This document shows positions 53,966 through 63,386 of a DNA stretch of 64,000 bases, in pieces. Each line of letters opens with the position of its first letter. The stretch's first letter is position 1. Below the pieces are notes generated by a model. The model saw only the letters and a list, made by a program, of their open reading frames with translations. It was not told the DNA's origin and searched no databases. Source of the stretch: JAGPUQ01 sp050179115 (lineage in GTDB: Bacteria > Pseudomonadota > Gammaproteobacteria > Pseudomonadales > Porticoccaceae). The position numbers and the translations under genes were made by a program. The stretch covers positions 1 through 64,000 of the forward strand of contig JBFXFL010000008.1 in NCBI GenBank assembly GCA_050179115.1. The letters run 5' to 3'.

Positions 53966-54937
53966 ATGATTCTTGCCGGTGATCTCGGTGGCACCCACGC
54001 CCGGCTCGCCATCTTTCCGCGTGACCCAGGCGCTGAAGCAGCGGCGAGCGCACAGTTTGCCAGTGCCGACTACCCGAGCTTTGCCATGCTCCTGGACGCT
54101 TTCCGCGCCAGCCACCCGGATCTTGTACTGACACGCTGCGCCCTGGCCGTGGCGGGGCCGGTAATCGACGGCCGCTGCCACACCACCAACCTGCCCTGGC
54201 ACCTGGACGCCCGGGAAATCGCGCTCACGCTGGGCCTGACCCCGCGTGACGTCATCCTGCTCAACGATGTGGAAGCCGCTGCGCTGGGCCTGCCGGCGGT
54301 ACCGGCCGAACGCTTCGCGGTACTGCAACGCGGGGATCCGGAAGCGTGCGGCAATCAGGCGCTGATCGCCCCGGGTACCGGACTCGGCGAAGCGATCCTC
54401 TATTGGGACGGCAGACGCCACCATGCCTTCGCCACCGAGGGCGGGCACTGCGATTTCGCGCCTCGCAACGAACTGGAAGCCGAGCTCCTGCATCACGCCG
54501 TGCGCCGGTTTCCCGCCCATGTCAGCGTTGAGCGCCTGATCTCGGGTCCCGGCATTGCCCTCATTCACGAATTTCTATGCACCCGCGATGGCAGTCATCC
54601 GGTCTGGATGCCTCCCTCAGGCGCCGATGCCAGCCCGGCGATCAGCGCCCGCGCCCTGACCGGCGTGGATCCCCTGTGCATCCAGACGTTGACGCTGTAC
54701 GCGGCGCTGCTGGGTGCCGAGGCAGGGAACCTGGCGCTGAAGGCGATGGCCGTCGGCGGGGTGATCATCGCCGGTGGCGTTGCCCCGAAAATTCTGCCCG
54801 CCCTCGCCGATGGCGTGTTGCTCGAAAATTTTCTCGCCAAGGGCCGCTTCCGGGGACTGTTGCAGCGGATACCGCTGACAATCTGCCTGGACGAACGCGC
54901 GCCGCTGCTGGGTGCCCTGCGTCGGTCCCGAGCGTGA
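53966..54937 (+). CDS. glk: Glucokinase
   Basis: The 323-residue ATP-glucokinase phosphorylates glucose to glucose-6-phosphate. It has the ATP phosphate motif LAGDLGGTHARLAIF, the glucose site LLNDVEAAALGL, APGTGLGEAIL and EGGHCDFAPRNELEAELL, which is the proteobacterial Glk pattern rather than the ROK pattern. It would recover glucose released by MalQ or the GH57 enzyme. It is divergent from glgP. Confidence 0.95.
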   Translation: MILAGDLGGTHARLAIFPRDPGAEAAASAQFASADYPSFAMLLDAFRASHPDLVLTRCALAVAGPVIDGRCHTTNLPWHLDAREIALTLGLTPRDVILLNDVEAAALGLPAVPAERFAVLQRGDPEACGNQALIAPGTGLGEAILYWDGRRHHAFATEGGHCDFAPRNELEAELLHHAVRRFPAHVSVERLISGPGIALIHEFLCTRDGSHPVWMPPSGADASPAISARALTGVDPLCIQTLTLYAALLGAEAGNLALKAMAVGGVIIAGGVAPKILPALADGVLLENFLAKGRFRGLLQRIPLTICLDERAPLLGALRRSRA

Positions 54938-55034
54938 CGAGGGATCGGAGGGCATCCTGAAAGAATCCTTGGCTTGCGTCCAGGCACGATCGAACGGATA
55001 CTTAACTATAAGCACCGCATATCGATAGCAATCC

Positions 55035-55472
55035 ATGAGCATGGATAAAGACAGTCTGGGCTTTCTGGTCGCCGACGTTTCGCGGCTGCTGCGTTCCGCC
55101 TTTCAGCAACGCCTCGGCGCGGGTGGGCTGACCTTCATGCAGGCGCGAACATTGGTCTATGTGTCGCGCCACGAGGGCGTGCGCCAGAACCAGCTGGCGG
55201 AGCTGCTGGAAACCCAGCCCATCACGCTGGTCCACATCATCGATCAGCTCGAAGCCCGCCGACTGGTCAAGCGCGTCACCGACACTCGCGACCGGCGCGC
55301 CAAGCTGATTTATCTTGCGCCCGCATCCCAGCCTGTGCTCGACGCGGTCGAGGCGGTGGTCGAAGCCATCCGCAGCGACGCCATGCTGGGCTTGGATGCC
55401 CAGGAAGCCAACTTCGCGATGGCGGCACTGTACCGTATGCGTGAGAACCTGAACCCGGAAAGCTGTACCTGA
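55035..55472 (+). CDS. MarR family transcriptional regulator
   Basis: The 145-residue winged-helix protein has the MarR DNA-binding core: FMQARTLVYVSRHEGVRQNQ, LAELLETQPITLVHIIDQLE, and the wing RRLVKRVTDTRDRRAKLIYL. It has no cysteine pair of the OhrR type (the only Cys is near the C-terminus). A TTGCGT/GATACT pair with a 17-base spacer (54975-55003) may be its promoter. Its target is unknown; it is 97 bases after glk and convergent with the TCA operon. Confidence 0.9.
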   Translation: MSMDKDSLGFLVADVSRLLRSAFQQRLGAGGLTFMQARTLVYVSRHEGVRQNQLAELLETQPITLVHIIDQLEARRLVKRVTDTRDRRAKLIYLAPASQPVLDAVEAVVEAIRSDAMLGLDAQEANFAMAALYRMRENLNPESCT

Positions 55473-55503
55473 GGGATAGCGGCGGATGGCGCGGACAACG
55501 CAT

Positions 55504-55533
55504 CGGCCGGAAGCGCCGCAGCGCTTCCGGCCG
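55504..55533. terminator. Strong bidirectional hairpin between marR-like gene and sucD
   Basis: CGGCCGGAAGCGC, loop CGCA, GCGCTTCCGGCCG: a perfect 13-bp stem in the 77-base gap between two convergent stops. No T-run. Confidence 0.7.
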
Positions 55534-55549
55534 CGCGATTATCGATCGA

Positions 55550-56425
55550 TCACCGCCAACCGGTGATTTCCTTGAGGGCTTCACCGATATCCGCCAGGCT
55601 GCGCACGGTCTTCACCCCGGCATCCTCGAGCGCGGCAAATTTCTCCGCCGCAGTCCCCTTGCCGCCGGCAATGATGGCGCCGGCATGGCCCATACGCTTG
55701 CCGGCCGGCGCGGTAACGCCCGCAATGTAGGAGACCACCGGCTTGGTGACATGCGCCTTGATGTAAGCCGCTGCTTCTTCTTCCGCTGAACCGCCGATCT
55801 CGCCGATCATCACGATGGCCTCGGTCTGCGGATCATTCTGAAACAGTCCAAGGATATCGATGAAGCTGGAGCCGGCGATGGGATCGCCGCCGATACCGAC
55901 GCAGGTCGATTGCCCGAAGCCGTAGTCGGTGGTCTGCTTGACCGCTTCGTAAGTAAGAGTGCCGGAGCGCGATACCACGCCGACCTTGCCCGGTAAATGG
56001 ATATGGCCGGGCATGATGCCGATCTTGCAGGCGCCCGGCGTGATCACGCCCGGGCAGTTGGGACCGATCAGACGCACACCCAGCTCGTCGCACTTCACCT
56101 TGCACTCGAGCATGTCGAGGGTGGGAATCCCTTCCGTGATGCAGACCACCAGCTTCACGCCGGAATTGGCCGCCTCCAGAATCGAATCCTTGCAGAACGC
56201 CGCCGGCACATAGATCACGGAAGCATCCGCGCCGGTGGCCGCGACCGCGTCGGCGACCGTGTTGAACACCGGCAATCCCAGATGTTTTTGTCCGCCCTTG
56301 CCGGGTGTGATGCCGCCCACCAGCTTGGTGCCATAGGCGAGGGCCTGCTCGGAATGCAGGGTGCCCTGGGCGCCGGTGAAACCCTGACAGATAACCCTGG
56401 TGTTCTTGTCGATCAGAATGCTCAT
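55550..56425 (-). CDS. sucD: Succinyl-CoA synthetase subunit alpha
   Basis: The 291-residue subunit binds CoA and carries the phosphohistidine. It opens SILIDKNTRVICQGFTGAQG with the CoA-site GFTGAQGTLH. It contains LIGPNCPGVITPGACKIGIM and the active-site GHAGAIIAGGKGTAAEK. With SucC it makes succinate and ATP (or GTP) from succinyl-CoA. Its ATG overlaps the sucC stop by 4 bases. It is the last gene of the operon, followed by a strong hairpin. Confidence 0.97.
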   Translation of the reverse strand: MSILIDKNTRVICQGFTGAQGTLHSEQALAYGTKLVGGITPGKGGQKHLGLPVFNTVADAVAATGADASVIYVPAAFCKDSILEAANSGVKLVVCITEGIPTLDMLECKVKCDELGVRLIGPNCPGVITPGACKIGIMPGHIHLPGKVGVVSRSGTLTYEAVKQTTDYGFGQSTCVGIGGDPIAGSSFIDILGLFQNDPQTEAIVMIGEIGGSAEEEAAAYIKAHVTKPVVSYIAGVTAPAGKRMGHAGAIIAGGKGTAAEKFAALEDAGVKTVRSLADIGEALKEITGWR

Positions 56426-57591
56426 GCGCCCTTCTCCGCCGCTGCTACCACCCGCTGCGCCGCGTCCGTCAGACTGGTCGCGGCAATGATGTTGAGTCCG
56501 CTGTCGGCCAACAGCTTACTGCCCAGGTCGGCATTGTTGCCTTCGAGGCGGACGACCACGGGCACCTTCACGCCCACTTCCTGGACCGCGCCGATAATGC
56601 CCTCGGCGATCAGATCGCAACGGACGATGCCGCCGAAGATGTTCACCAGCACCGCCTTTACCTTGGCATCGGAGAGAATGATCTTGAAGGCTTCGGTTAC
56701 GCGCTCCTTGGTCGCGCCGCCACCCACGTCGAGGAAGTTGGCGGGCTGTCCGCCATGGTGCTGCACGATGTCCATGGTGCCCATGGCCAGACCGGCGCCA
56801 TTGACCATGCAACCGATGTTGCCGTCGAGCGCCACATAGTTGAGATCCCACTGCGCGGCCTGGGCCTCGCGCGCATCATCCTGACTGGGGTCGTGCATCG
56901 CCTTGATGGCGGGCTGCCGGTAGAGCGCGTTGCCATCCACCGTGATTTTGGCGTCCAGACAATGCAGGTTGCCGGCCGCCGTTATGACCAGGGGATTGAC
57001 TTCGATCAGCGCCAGATCCTTGTCCTTGAACAGCTTCGCCAGGCCCAGAAAAATTTTGGTGAACTGGCCGATCTGATCGCCGCTGAGCCCCAACTTGAAT
57101 GCCAGCTCGCGCGCCTGATAGGGCTGTGCGCCGGTGAGCGGATCGATGGTCGCCTTCAGGATTTTCTCGGGAGTTTCGTGGGCCACTTTTTCGATTTCGA
57201 CGCCACCCTCTGTGGACGCCATGAACACAATACGGCGGCTCGCGCGATCCACGACCGCGCCGAGATAGAGCTCCCGCGCGATATCGGTACAGGTTTCCAC
57301 CAGAATGCGGCTGACCGGCTGGCCATTGGCGTCGGTCTGATAGGTTACCAGCCGCTGGCCCAGCCATTTTTCGGCGAACGCGCGGGCTTCCTGCGCGGAT
57401 TCCACCAGCTTGACGCCGCCGGCCTTGCCGCGGCCACCCGCGTGGACCTGCGCTTTCACCACCCAGCGGTTGCCGCCGATGGTCGCGGTCGCCGCGGCCG
57501 CTTCCGCGGCCGTGCTTGCGGCGACGCCCTTGGACACGGGCAAGCCGTATTCGGCAAACAACTGTTTGCCCTGATATTCATGCAGATTCAT
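56422..57591 (-). CDS. sucC: Succinyl-CoA synthetase subunit beta
   Basis: The 389-residue ATP-grasp subunit begins MNLHEYQGKQLFAEYGLPVS. It contains VVKAQVHAGGRGKAGGVKL, ALIEVNPLVITAAGNLHCLD, NGAGLAMGTMDIVQHHGG, and FGGIVRCDLIAEGII. GGAAGG is 6 bases before the ATG. A 100-base gap, the longest inside this operon, separates it from lpd. Confidence 0.97.
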   Translation of the reverse strand: MNLHEYQGKQLFAEYGLPVSKGVAASTAAEAAAATATIGGNRWVVKAQVHAGGRGKAGGVKLVESAQEARAFAEKWLGQRLVTYQTDANGQPVSRILVETCTDIARELYLGAVVDRASRRIVFMASTEGGVEIEKVAHETPEKILKATIDPLTGAQPYQARELAFKLGLSGDQIGQFTKIFLGLAKLFKDKDLALIEVNPLVITAAGNLHCLDAKITVDGNALYRQPAIKAMHDPSQDDAREAQAAQWDLNYVALDGNIGCMVNGAGLAMGTMDIVQHHGGQPANFLDVGGGATKERVTEAFKIILSDAKVKAVLVNIFGGIVRCDLIAEGIIGAVQEVGVKVPVVVRLEGNNADLGSKLLADSGLNIIAATSLTDAAQRVVAAAEKGA

Positions 57592-57691
57592 AGCAGCCTT
57601 CCCGTTGCTGGGCCTTGGTTGTGAAAAAAATGGTTGCCAAAAAAATGGCGTTTCTAGCTTGAAACCCTATCTGGTTTGAAACCCCATGTTG
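57592..57691 (-). promoter_or_regulatory. Repeat-containing leader between lpd and sucC
   Basis: Reading toward sucC, GGGTTTCAA occurs twice (57659-57667 and 57676-57684) and CCATTTTTTT twice (57624-57633 and 57639-57648). The second pair includes a small GCCA-T7-GGC hairpin. It may be an internal promoter region or a partial terminator that tunes sucCD expression. Confidence 0.35.
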
Positions 57692-59137
57692 TTATTTCTT
57701 GCGCGCTCGCCGATTGGCGACGTGGATGGCATGCCCGTTGACCGCCAGGGCCGCCTCGTGGAGGGCCTCCGAGAAGGTCGGATGGGAGAACACCATCATG
57801 CCGAGATCTTCGGCGCTGGTGCCGAACTCCATCGCAATGGCTGCCTGCTGCACCAGTTCAGCGGCAGACGGACCGATGACATGACAGCCGAGAACGCGGT
57901 CGGTATCGGCGTGGACCAGCAGTTTGACCAACCCGCCGCCAGCATCCGCCGCCAGCGCCCGCGCGTTGGCCGCGAAGGGGAACGTGCCCACCTTGTAGGG
58001 TTCGCCCGACTGCTTGAGCTGCTCCTCGGTCAAGCCCACCGCCGCCACTTCCGGGTGGGTATAGATCACGTTGGGAATCACGGCATAATTCATCTGGGTC
58101 TTTTGCCCGGCGATGCGCTCGGCCACCATGACGCCTTCTTCCGAGCCCTTGTGGGCCAGCATGGGACCGCGCACGACGTCACCCACCGCCCAGACGCCGG
58201 GAGCATTGGTGGCGCAGGTGTCATCGACAAACACCAGGCCCCGCTCGTCCAGATTGACGCCACTGTCCGGCGCCAACAGGTCGAGGGTGTTGGGACGCCG
58301 CCCCACGCAGACGATCAGCTTGTCAAAGGTTTCCTTGTGCTCGGTACCATCGGACGCTAGATAGGTGACCTCCACCTTGCTGCGCCCCGCCGCAGTACCC
58401 GTGACGCGACAACCCATGCGGATGTCGAGTCCCTGGGCGACCAGTACCTTGCGGGCCTCGCGGGCGATTTGCTGATCGATGATGGACAGGAAAACATCCA
58501 GAGCTTCCAGCAACACCACCTCGGCGCCGAGCCGCCTCCAGACGCTGCCCAGTTCGAGGCCGATCACGCCGGCGCCGATTATGCCGAGACGTTTGGGAAC
58601 CTTGTCGATGGTGAGGGCGCCGGTGGAGTTGACGATCAGTTTGTCGTCCACGGGAGCCACCGGAATATCGATCGGCTGGGAGCCGGTGGCAAGCACGACG
58701 TGGTCGGCTTCCAGCACCTGGACCGCACCCTCGGCAGCGGTGAATTCGACCTTGCGACCGGCCAGTAGCTTGCCGCTGCCGGCCAACAGGGTAACGCCGT
58801 TGCCCTTGAACAGGGCAGCGATACCGCCGGTCAACTGGTTAACGATCGCGTCCTTGCGCGCCATCATGGCTGGCACATCCAGCTTGACGCCGCTGACCGA
58901 AATCCCGTGGTGCTGGAGTCCCGTACTGACCTCGGCGTACTTTTGCGAGCTGTCCAGCAGGGTCTTGGACGGTATGCACCCCACGTTCAGGCAGGTGCCG
59001 CCCAGCGCGGCTTTACCCTCGGGGTTGCGGTAGCGCTCGATGCAGGCCACCGAGAGCCCCAGTTGCGCCGCGCGAATCGCGCAGACGTAGCCAGCAGGAC
59101 CCCCGCCAATCACCACGACATCGTATTTTGTGTTCAT
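57692..59137 (-). CDS. lpd: Dihydrolipoyl dehydrogenase (E3)
   Basis: The 481-residue FAD enzyme reoxidises the dihydrolipoyl arm of 2-oxoglutarate dehydrogenase with NAD. It starts KYDVVVIGGGPAGYVCAIRA. The redox disulfide lies in GGTCLNVGCIPSK, the NAD domain in RLGIIGAGVIGLELGSVWRR, and HPTFSEALHEAAL holds the catalytic histidine-glutamate. An E3 within the suc operon is common in some gammaproteobacteria but not in E. coli. It has no Shine-Dalgarno; an A/T-rich leader precedes the ATG. Confidence 0.97.
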   Translation of the reverse strand: MNTKYDVVVIGGGPAGYVCAIRAAQLGLSVACIERYRNPEGKAALGGTCLNVGCIPSKTLLDSSQKYAEVSTGLQHHGISVSGVKLDVPAMMARKDAIVNQLTGGIAALFKGNGVTLLAGSGKLLAGRKVEFTAAEGAVQVLEADHVVLATGSQPIDIPVAPVDDKLIVNSTGALTIDKVPKRLGIIGAGVIGLELGSVWRRLGAEVVLLEALDVFLSIIDQQIAREARKVLVAQGLDIRMGCRVTGTAAGRSKVEVTYLASDGTEHKETFDKLIVCVGRRPNTLDLLAPDSGVNLDERGLVFVDDTCATNAPGVWAVGDVVRGPMLAHKGSEEGVMVAERIAGQKTQMNYAVIPNVIYTHPEVAAVGLTEEQLKQSGEPYKVGTFPFAANARALAADAGGGLVKLLVHADTDRVLGCHVIGPSAAELVQQAAIAMEFGTSAEDLGMMVFSHPTFSEALHEAALAVNGHAIHVANRRARKK

Positions 59138-59168
59138 AAAAATACCAATAAAATCAATTAAATAAAAT

Positions 59169-60398
59169 TCATATTTGCAGCAGTATCTTGGCCGGATATT
59201 CGATCATCTCCTTGATCGCCACCAGGAAGCGCACCGCGTCGCGGCCATCGATGAGGCGGTGGTCATAGGAGAGCGCGAGATACATCATGGGACGCACCAC
59301 GACCTGCCCGTTCTCCACCACGGCGCGCTCCTTGATGGCGTGCATGCCCAGAATCGCCGCCTGGGGCGGATTCAGGATCGGCGTCGACAGCATCGAGCCG
59401 AACACGCCGCCATTGGTGATGGTAAAGGTGCCACCGGTCATCTCCTCCATGGTGAGCTTGTTATCGCGCGCCCGCGTGCCGAAGTCGGCAATCTTGCTTT
59501 CGATTTCCGCGATGGCCAGGTGCTCGGCGCTGCGCAACACGGGCACCACCAGACCACGATCCGTGGCGACGGCAACCCCGATGTCCTGGTAGCCGTGATA
59601 CACCACGTCATTGCCGTCGATGGACGCATTGACCTGGGGAAAACGTTTCAACGCCTCCACCGAAGCCTTGACGAAAAAGCCCATGAAGCCAAGCCGCACA
59701 CCGTTATGAACCCTGGCGAATTCGTCCTTGTACTGGGCCCGTACGTCGATGATCCGATGCATGTCCACTTCGTTGAAGGTGGTCAGCATCGCGGTGGTGT
59801 GAGTCACCTCCAGCAGGCGTTCGGCGATACGGGCGCGCATGCGGGTCATGGGCACCCGGCGCTCGATACGCTCGCCTAGCGCGGGGGCGGTTTCCGGTGC
59901 GCAAACCGTGAACTCGGCGTTGCGTTCGGGTGCTGGCTGGGAAGCGTGGGCAGGCGCGGCTGCAACTCCGGGGCGGTGCCCCACCACATCCTCTTTGGTG
60001 ATACGGCCGTCGCGGCCAGTCCCTGCGACCTGACTCAGATCCACACCCTGTTCCGCGGCAATTTTTCGCGCGGCGGGACTTGCGGTCACCGGCGCCGCAG
60101 TGGCGGCGCCGGACGCAACTGCGGGAGCCGTGGCGGGTATCGGCGCGACGCCGCCTCCCGCGCCGGCCACGAACCGCGCCAGCAGGTCGCCGGTATGGAC
60201 GATGGTCTGCTCGGGCAGCAGGATCTCCGCCAGGCTCCCATCGGCGGGTGCCACCACCTCAAGCACCACCTTGTCGGTTTCAACATCCACCAGCACCTGG
60301 TCGCGGGCCACCGGCTCGCCCGGGCGCTTGTGCCATTTCGCGATGGTGCCTTCCAGGATCGACTCGGGAAAGGTCGGGGTAACGATATCGATAGTCAT
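59169..60398 (-). CDS. sucB: Dihydrolipoyllysine succinyltransferase (E2 of 2-oxoglutarate dehydrogenase)
   Basis: The 409-residue E2 has, in order, a lipoyl domain (lysine in VDVETDKVVLEVVAP, about residue 43), a linker rich in Ala/Pro, a peripheral-subunit-binding domain (SPAARKIAAEQGVDLSQVAG), and the catalytic domain with LALSYDHRLIDGRDAVRF. I chose ATG 60398 (MTIDIVTPTFPES), with GGAAG about 8 bases upstream; an in-frame ATG 15 bases earlier has no ribosome binding site. It lies 36 bases after sucA. Confidence 0.97.
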   Translation of the reverse strand: MTIDIVTPTFPESILEGTIAKWHKRPGEPVARDQVLVDVETDKVVLEVVAPADGSLAEILLPEQTIVHTGDLLARFVAGAGGGVAPIPATAPAVASGAATAAPVTASPAARKIAAEQGVDLSQVAGTGRDGRITKEDVVGHRPGVAAAPAHASQPAPERNAEFTVCAPETAPALGERIERRVPMTRMRARIAERLLEVTHTTAMLTTFNEVDMHRIIDVRAQYKDEFARVHNGVRLGFMGFFVKASVEALKRFPQVNASIDGNDVVYHGYQDIGVAVATDRGLVVPVLRSAEHLAIAEIESKIADFGTRARDNKLTMEEMTGGTFTITNGGVFGSMLSTPILNPPQAAILGMHAIKERAVVENGQVVVRPMMYLALSYDHRLIDGRDAVRFLVAIKEMIEYPAKILLQI

Positions 60399-60434
60399 CA
60401 ATGAGACTTCCATGCGGTCAACAACTTTGGCACG

Positions 60435-63302
60435 TCAAAACGAGAGATCCAGCGCCCGGTCGATAAACCGTTGCTGTTCTTCCAGGTGGGTGGACAGATG
60501 GCCGGCCGCGGGTGACGCCGAGGCGTCGCGCCCGACATAGCGCAGGTACAATTTTTCGTCGACGCGCGCCATCACTGCCCGCATATGGTGCTGCAGGTTG
60601 TACCACACACCCTGATTCATGGGCTCTTCCTGACACCAGAGCACATCCTGGCAGTTCGGGTACTGCCGGAGCGCGTCATAGAGCGCCGCTTCATCAAAGG
60701 GGTAGAGCTGCTCGATCCGTACCAGTGCGATGTCCAGAATGCCGCGCTTTTCACGCTCTTCGTAGAGGTGGTAATACACCTTGCCGGAACACAGCACGAC
60801 GCGGCGAACTCGATCCGCGCGCAGATTGGAATCCGCGATGACCGTCGCAAAACTACCGTGCGCGAGATCCTCCAGGGATGAGGTCGCCAGCCGATGACGC
60901 AGAAGCCACTTCGGGCTCATGACCACCAGCGGCCGTCGCATCGGCCGGATGGCCTGCCGCCGCAGCATGTGAAACAACTGGGCCGGGGTCGTCGGACTGC
61001 ACACCTGCATATTACCCTCGGCACAGAGCTGCAGAAAGCGTTCCAGGCGCGCGGAAGAATGCTCCGGGCCCTGGCCTTCATAGCCATGGGGCAGTAACAG
61101 CGTCAAACCGCACAACCGCCCCCACTTGTGCTCGCCGGCAGCGATGAACTGGTCGATCACCACCTGGGCGCCGTTGGCAAAGTCGCCGAACTGCGCTTCC
61201 CACACCACCAGCGCCCTGGGCGTCGCGGTGGAATAGCCGTATTCGAAAGCCAGCACGGCCTCTTCCGACAGGAAGGAATCAAACAGGTCGCAACGCGGCT
61301 GGTTCTCGCTCAGATGTCTGAGCGGCACATAGGGCTCGCCGTCCTTCTGGTTGTAGACTACCGCGTGACGGTGAGAAAAGGTGCCGCGGCCGCTGTCCTG
61401 CCCGGACATCCGCACCTGGTAGCCGTCTTCCAGCAGGGTCGCGTAGGCGAGCAGCTCGGCCATGCCCCAGTTGAGCGGCAGGGCGCCGCCGGCCATCTTG
61501 CGGCGGTCTTCGTAGATTTTCCCCACCTGGCGCTGCAGCACGATGCCTTCGGGGATGCGGCAGAGCTTGTGCGCGGTCTCCTGAAGTTTCTGGAGGTCGT
61601 AGCCGGTATCCGCCGGCGCCGTCCAGTCGTGGCCCAGAAAGGGCATCCAGTCGACGAACAACGCAGAGTCCGGTTGTGACACCAGGTTGTAGGCGACGTA
61701 CTCGCCGCGGTCCAGATTCTCGCGATACTCGTCGAGCAGTTGCTGGGCAGCAGCCGCAGTGGTGTCGCCGTCGGCAACGAGGCGCTCCGCAAACAGCGCG
61801 CGCGTGGTCTTGTGCTCGCTGATCCGCTGATACATGAGCGGCTGGGTGCCGGAGGGCTCGTCGGTCTCGTTGTGACCCCGCCGCCGATAGCAGACCAGAT
61901 CGATCACCACGTCTTTCTGGAACTGATAGCGATAGTCCAGCGCCACCAGGGATGCGAACAGAACCGCATCCGGATCGTCGGCGTTGACGTGAAAGATCGG
62001 CGCCTGAACCATCTTGGCGATATCGGTGCAATACTCGGTGGAACGGCAGTCCTCGCGGCGGCTGGTGGTAAAGCCCACCTGGTTGTTGATCACGATATGC
62101 ACCGTGCCGCCGGTACGGTAGGCCCGGGTCTGGGACATCTGGAAGGTTTCCATCACCACGCCCTGACCCGCAAAGGCCGCGTCGCCATGGAGGAGAATCG
62201 GCACCACGGTCCGCCCCGCGACATCGCCGCGGCGATCCTGGCGCGCGCGCGTCGAGCCTTCCACCACCGGCGAGACAATTTCCAGATGCGAGGGATTGAA
62301 GTTGAGCGCAAGGTGAACCGGGCCACCGGGCGTCATCACATTGGATGAAAATCCCTGGTGATATTTCACGTCCCCCGAGGTGTGCAGAATCTTTTTGCCC
62401 TCGAATTCTTCGAACAACTCCGCGGGATTTTTGCCCAGCACATTGACCAGTACATTGAGTCGACCGCGATGGGCCATGCCCAGAACGATTTCCTTGGCAC
62501 CGTATTCGCCGGCCCGATAGATGAGGCCGTCCAGTGCCGGAATCAGCGATTCGCTGCCTTCGAGGCCGAACCGCTTGGTACCCGGATACTTGGAATCAAG
62601 ATGCTTTTCCAGTCCCTCGGCGGCGGTGAGGCGGCGCAGAATGCTCACCCGCAGCTCGGCGTCATAGCGCGGATGGGAACGCTGGGGCTCGAAGCGCTGC
62701 TGAAGCCACTGCTTTTCCTCCAGCGAGGTGATGTGCATGAACTCCGGACCCAGATGGCCGCAGTACGTCGCTTCGAGGGCCTCGATGATTTCCCGCAGCG
62801 TCGCCTCGTCCTTGCCGATATAGAGCGCGCCAGTCTGGAAAGTGGTGTCGAGATCGGCGGGGGTCAGACCGTGGAATGTCAACTCAAGGTCGGGAACCTG
62901 TTCCCGCTCCATCAAACCCAGCGGGTCCAGCTCGGCTTTCTGGTGACCACGCTCGCGATAGGAACTGATCAGCTGTAATACGCGGACCTGCTTGCGTTCG
63001 TGCTCGACATTGACTCCGCCCGATCCCGGCGCCGGCAGCGGTCTCGCCTGGCGCCGGCCGAGCAGTTCGAAATGCGCCCGCACGGTGTCGTGGGAAATAT
63101 CGGGAGTCACTACTCCCGCGACGCGCGGAAGAGAGGCGAAGTAGTCGCGCCACTGGTCCGGCACGCCGCGGGGATCGTGAAGCCAGATTTCATACAGGCC
63201 TTCGACGTACGCTGCGTTGCCCTCGGAGAGGTACGAGTTGCGCCGAAAATGATCCATCCCATTGCCAGGCGGGAGATTGTCGGGTGTGGGATGGTCGGAC
63301 AT
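60435..63302 (-). CDS. sucA: 2-oxoglutarate dehydrogenase E1 component
   Basis: The 955-residue thiamine diphosphate enzyme decarboxylates 2-oxoglutarate and transfers succinyl to the E2 lipoyl arm. Features are the N-terminal E2-binding segment NSYLSEGNAAYVEGLYEIW, GSESLIPALDGLIY, LGMAHRGRLNVLVNVLGKNP, LHGDAAFAGQGVVMETFQMS, and NNQVGFTTS for ThDP/Mg. The ATG at 63302 has GAGGTG 8 bases upstream; a GTG 30 bases earlier is in frame. It follows sdhB by 84 bases. Confidence 0.97.
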   Translation of the reverse strand: MSDHPTPDNLPPGNGMDHFRRNSYLSEGNAAYVEGLYEIWLHDPRGVPDQWRDYFASLPRVAGVVTPDISHDTVRAHFELLGRRQARPLPAPGSGGVNVEHERKQVRVLQLISSYRERGHQKAELDPLGLMEREQVPDLELTFHGLTPADLDTTFQTGALYIGKDEATLREIIEALEATYCGHLGPEFMHITSLEEKQWLQQRFEPQRSHPRYDAELRVSILRRLTAAEGLEKHLDSKYPGTKRFGLEGSESLIPALDGLIYRAGEYGAKEIVLGMAHRGRLNVLVNVLGKNPAELFEEFEGKKILHTSGDVKYHQGFSSNVMTPGGPVHLALNFNPSHLEIVSPVVEGSTRARQDRRGDVAGRTVVPILLHGDAAFAGQGVVMETFQMSQTRAYRTGGTVHIVINNQVGFTTSRREDCRSTEYCTDIAKMVQAPIFHVNADDPDAVLFASLVALDYRYQFQKDVVIDLVCYRRRGHNETDEPSGTQPLMYQRISEHKTTRALFAERLVADGDTTAAAAQQLLDEYRENLDRGEYVAYNLVSQPDSALFVDWMPFLGHDWTAPADTGYDLQKLQETAHKLCRIPEGIVLQRQVGKIYEDRRKMAGGALPLNWGMAELLAYATLLEDGYQVRMSGQDSGRGTFSHRHAVVYNQKDGEPYVPLRHLSENQPRCDLFDSFLSEEAVLAFEYGYSTATPRALVVWEAQFGDFANGAQVVIDQFIAAGEHKWGRLCGLTLLLPHGYEGQGPEHSSARLERFLQLCAEGNMQVCSPTTPAQLFHMLRRQAIRPMRRPLVVMSPKWLLRHRLATSSLEDLAHGSFATVIADSNLRADRVRRVVLCSGKVYYHLYEEREKRGILDIALVRIEQLYPFDEAALYDALRQYPNCQDVLWCQEEPMNQGVWYNLQHHMRAVMARVDEKLYLRYVGRDASASPAAGHLSTHLEEQQRFIDRALDLSF

Positions 63303-63386
63303 CGGACTGTCACCTCGCACAACAGGGCTCACAGGACATGTAAGGCGATATCCCCTGTGGATCGGAGGACACGCCGGCGTCCGGAA

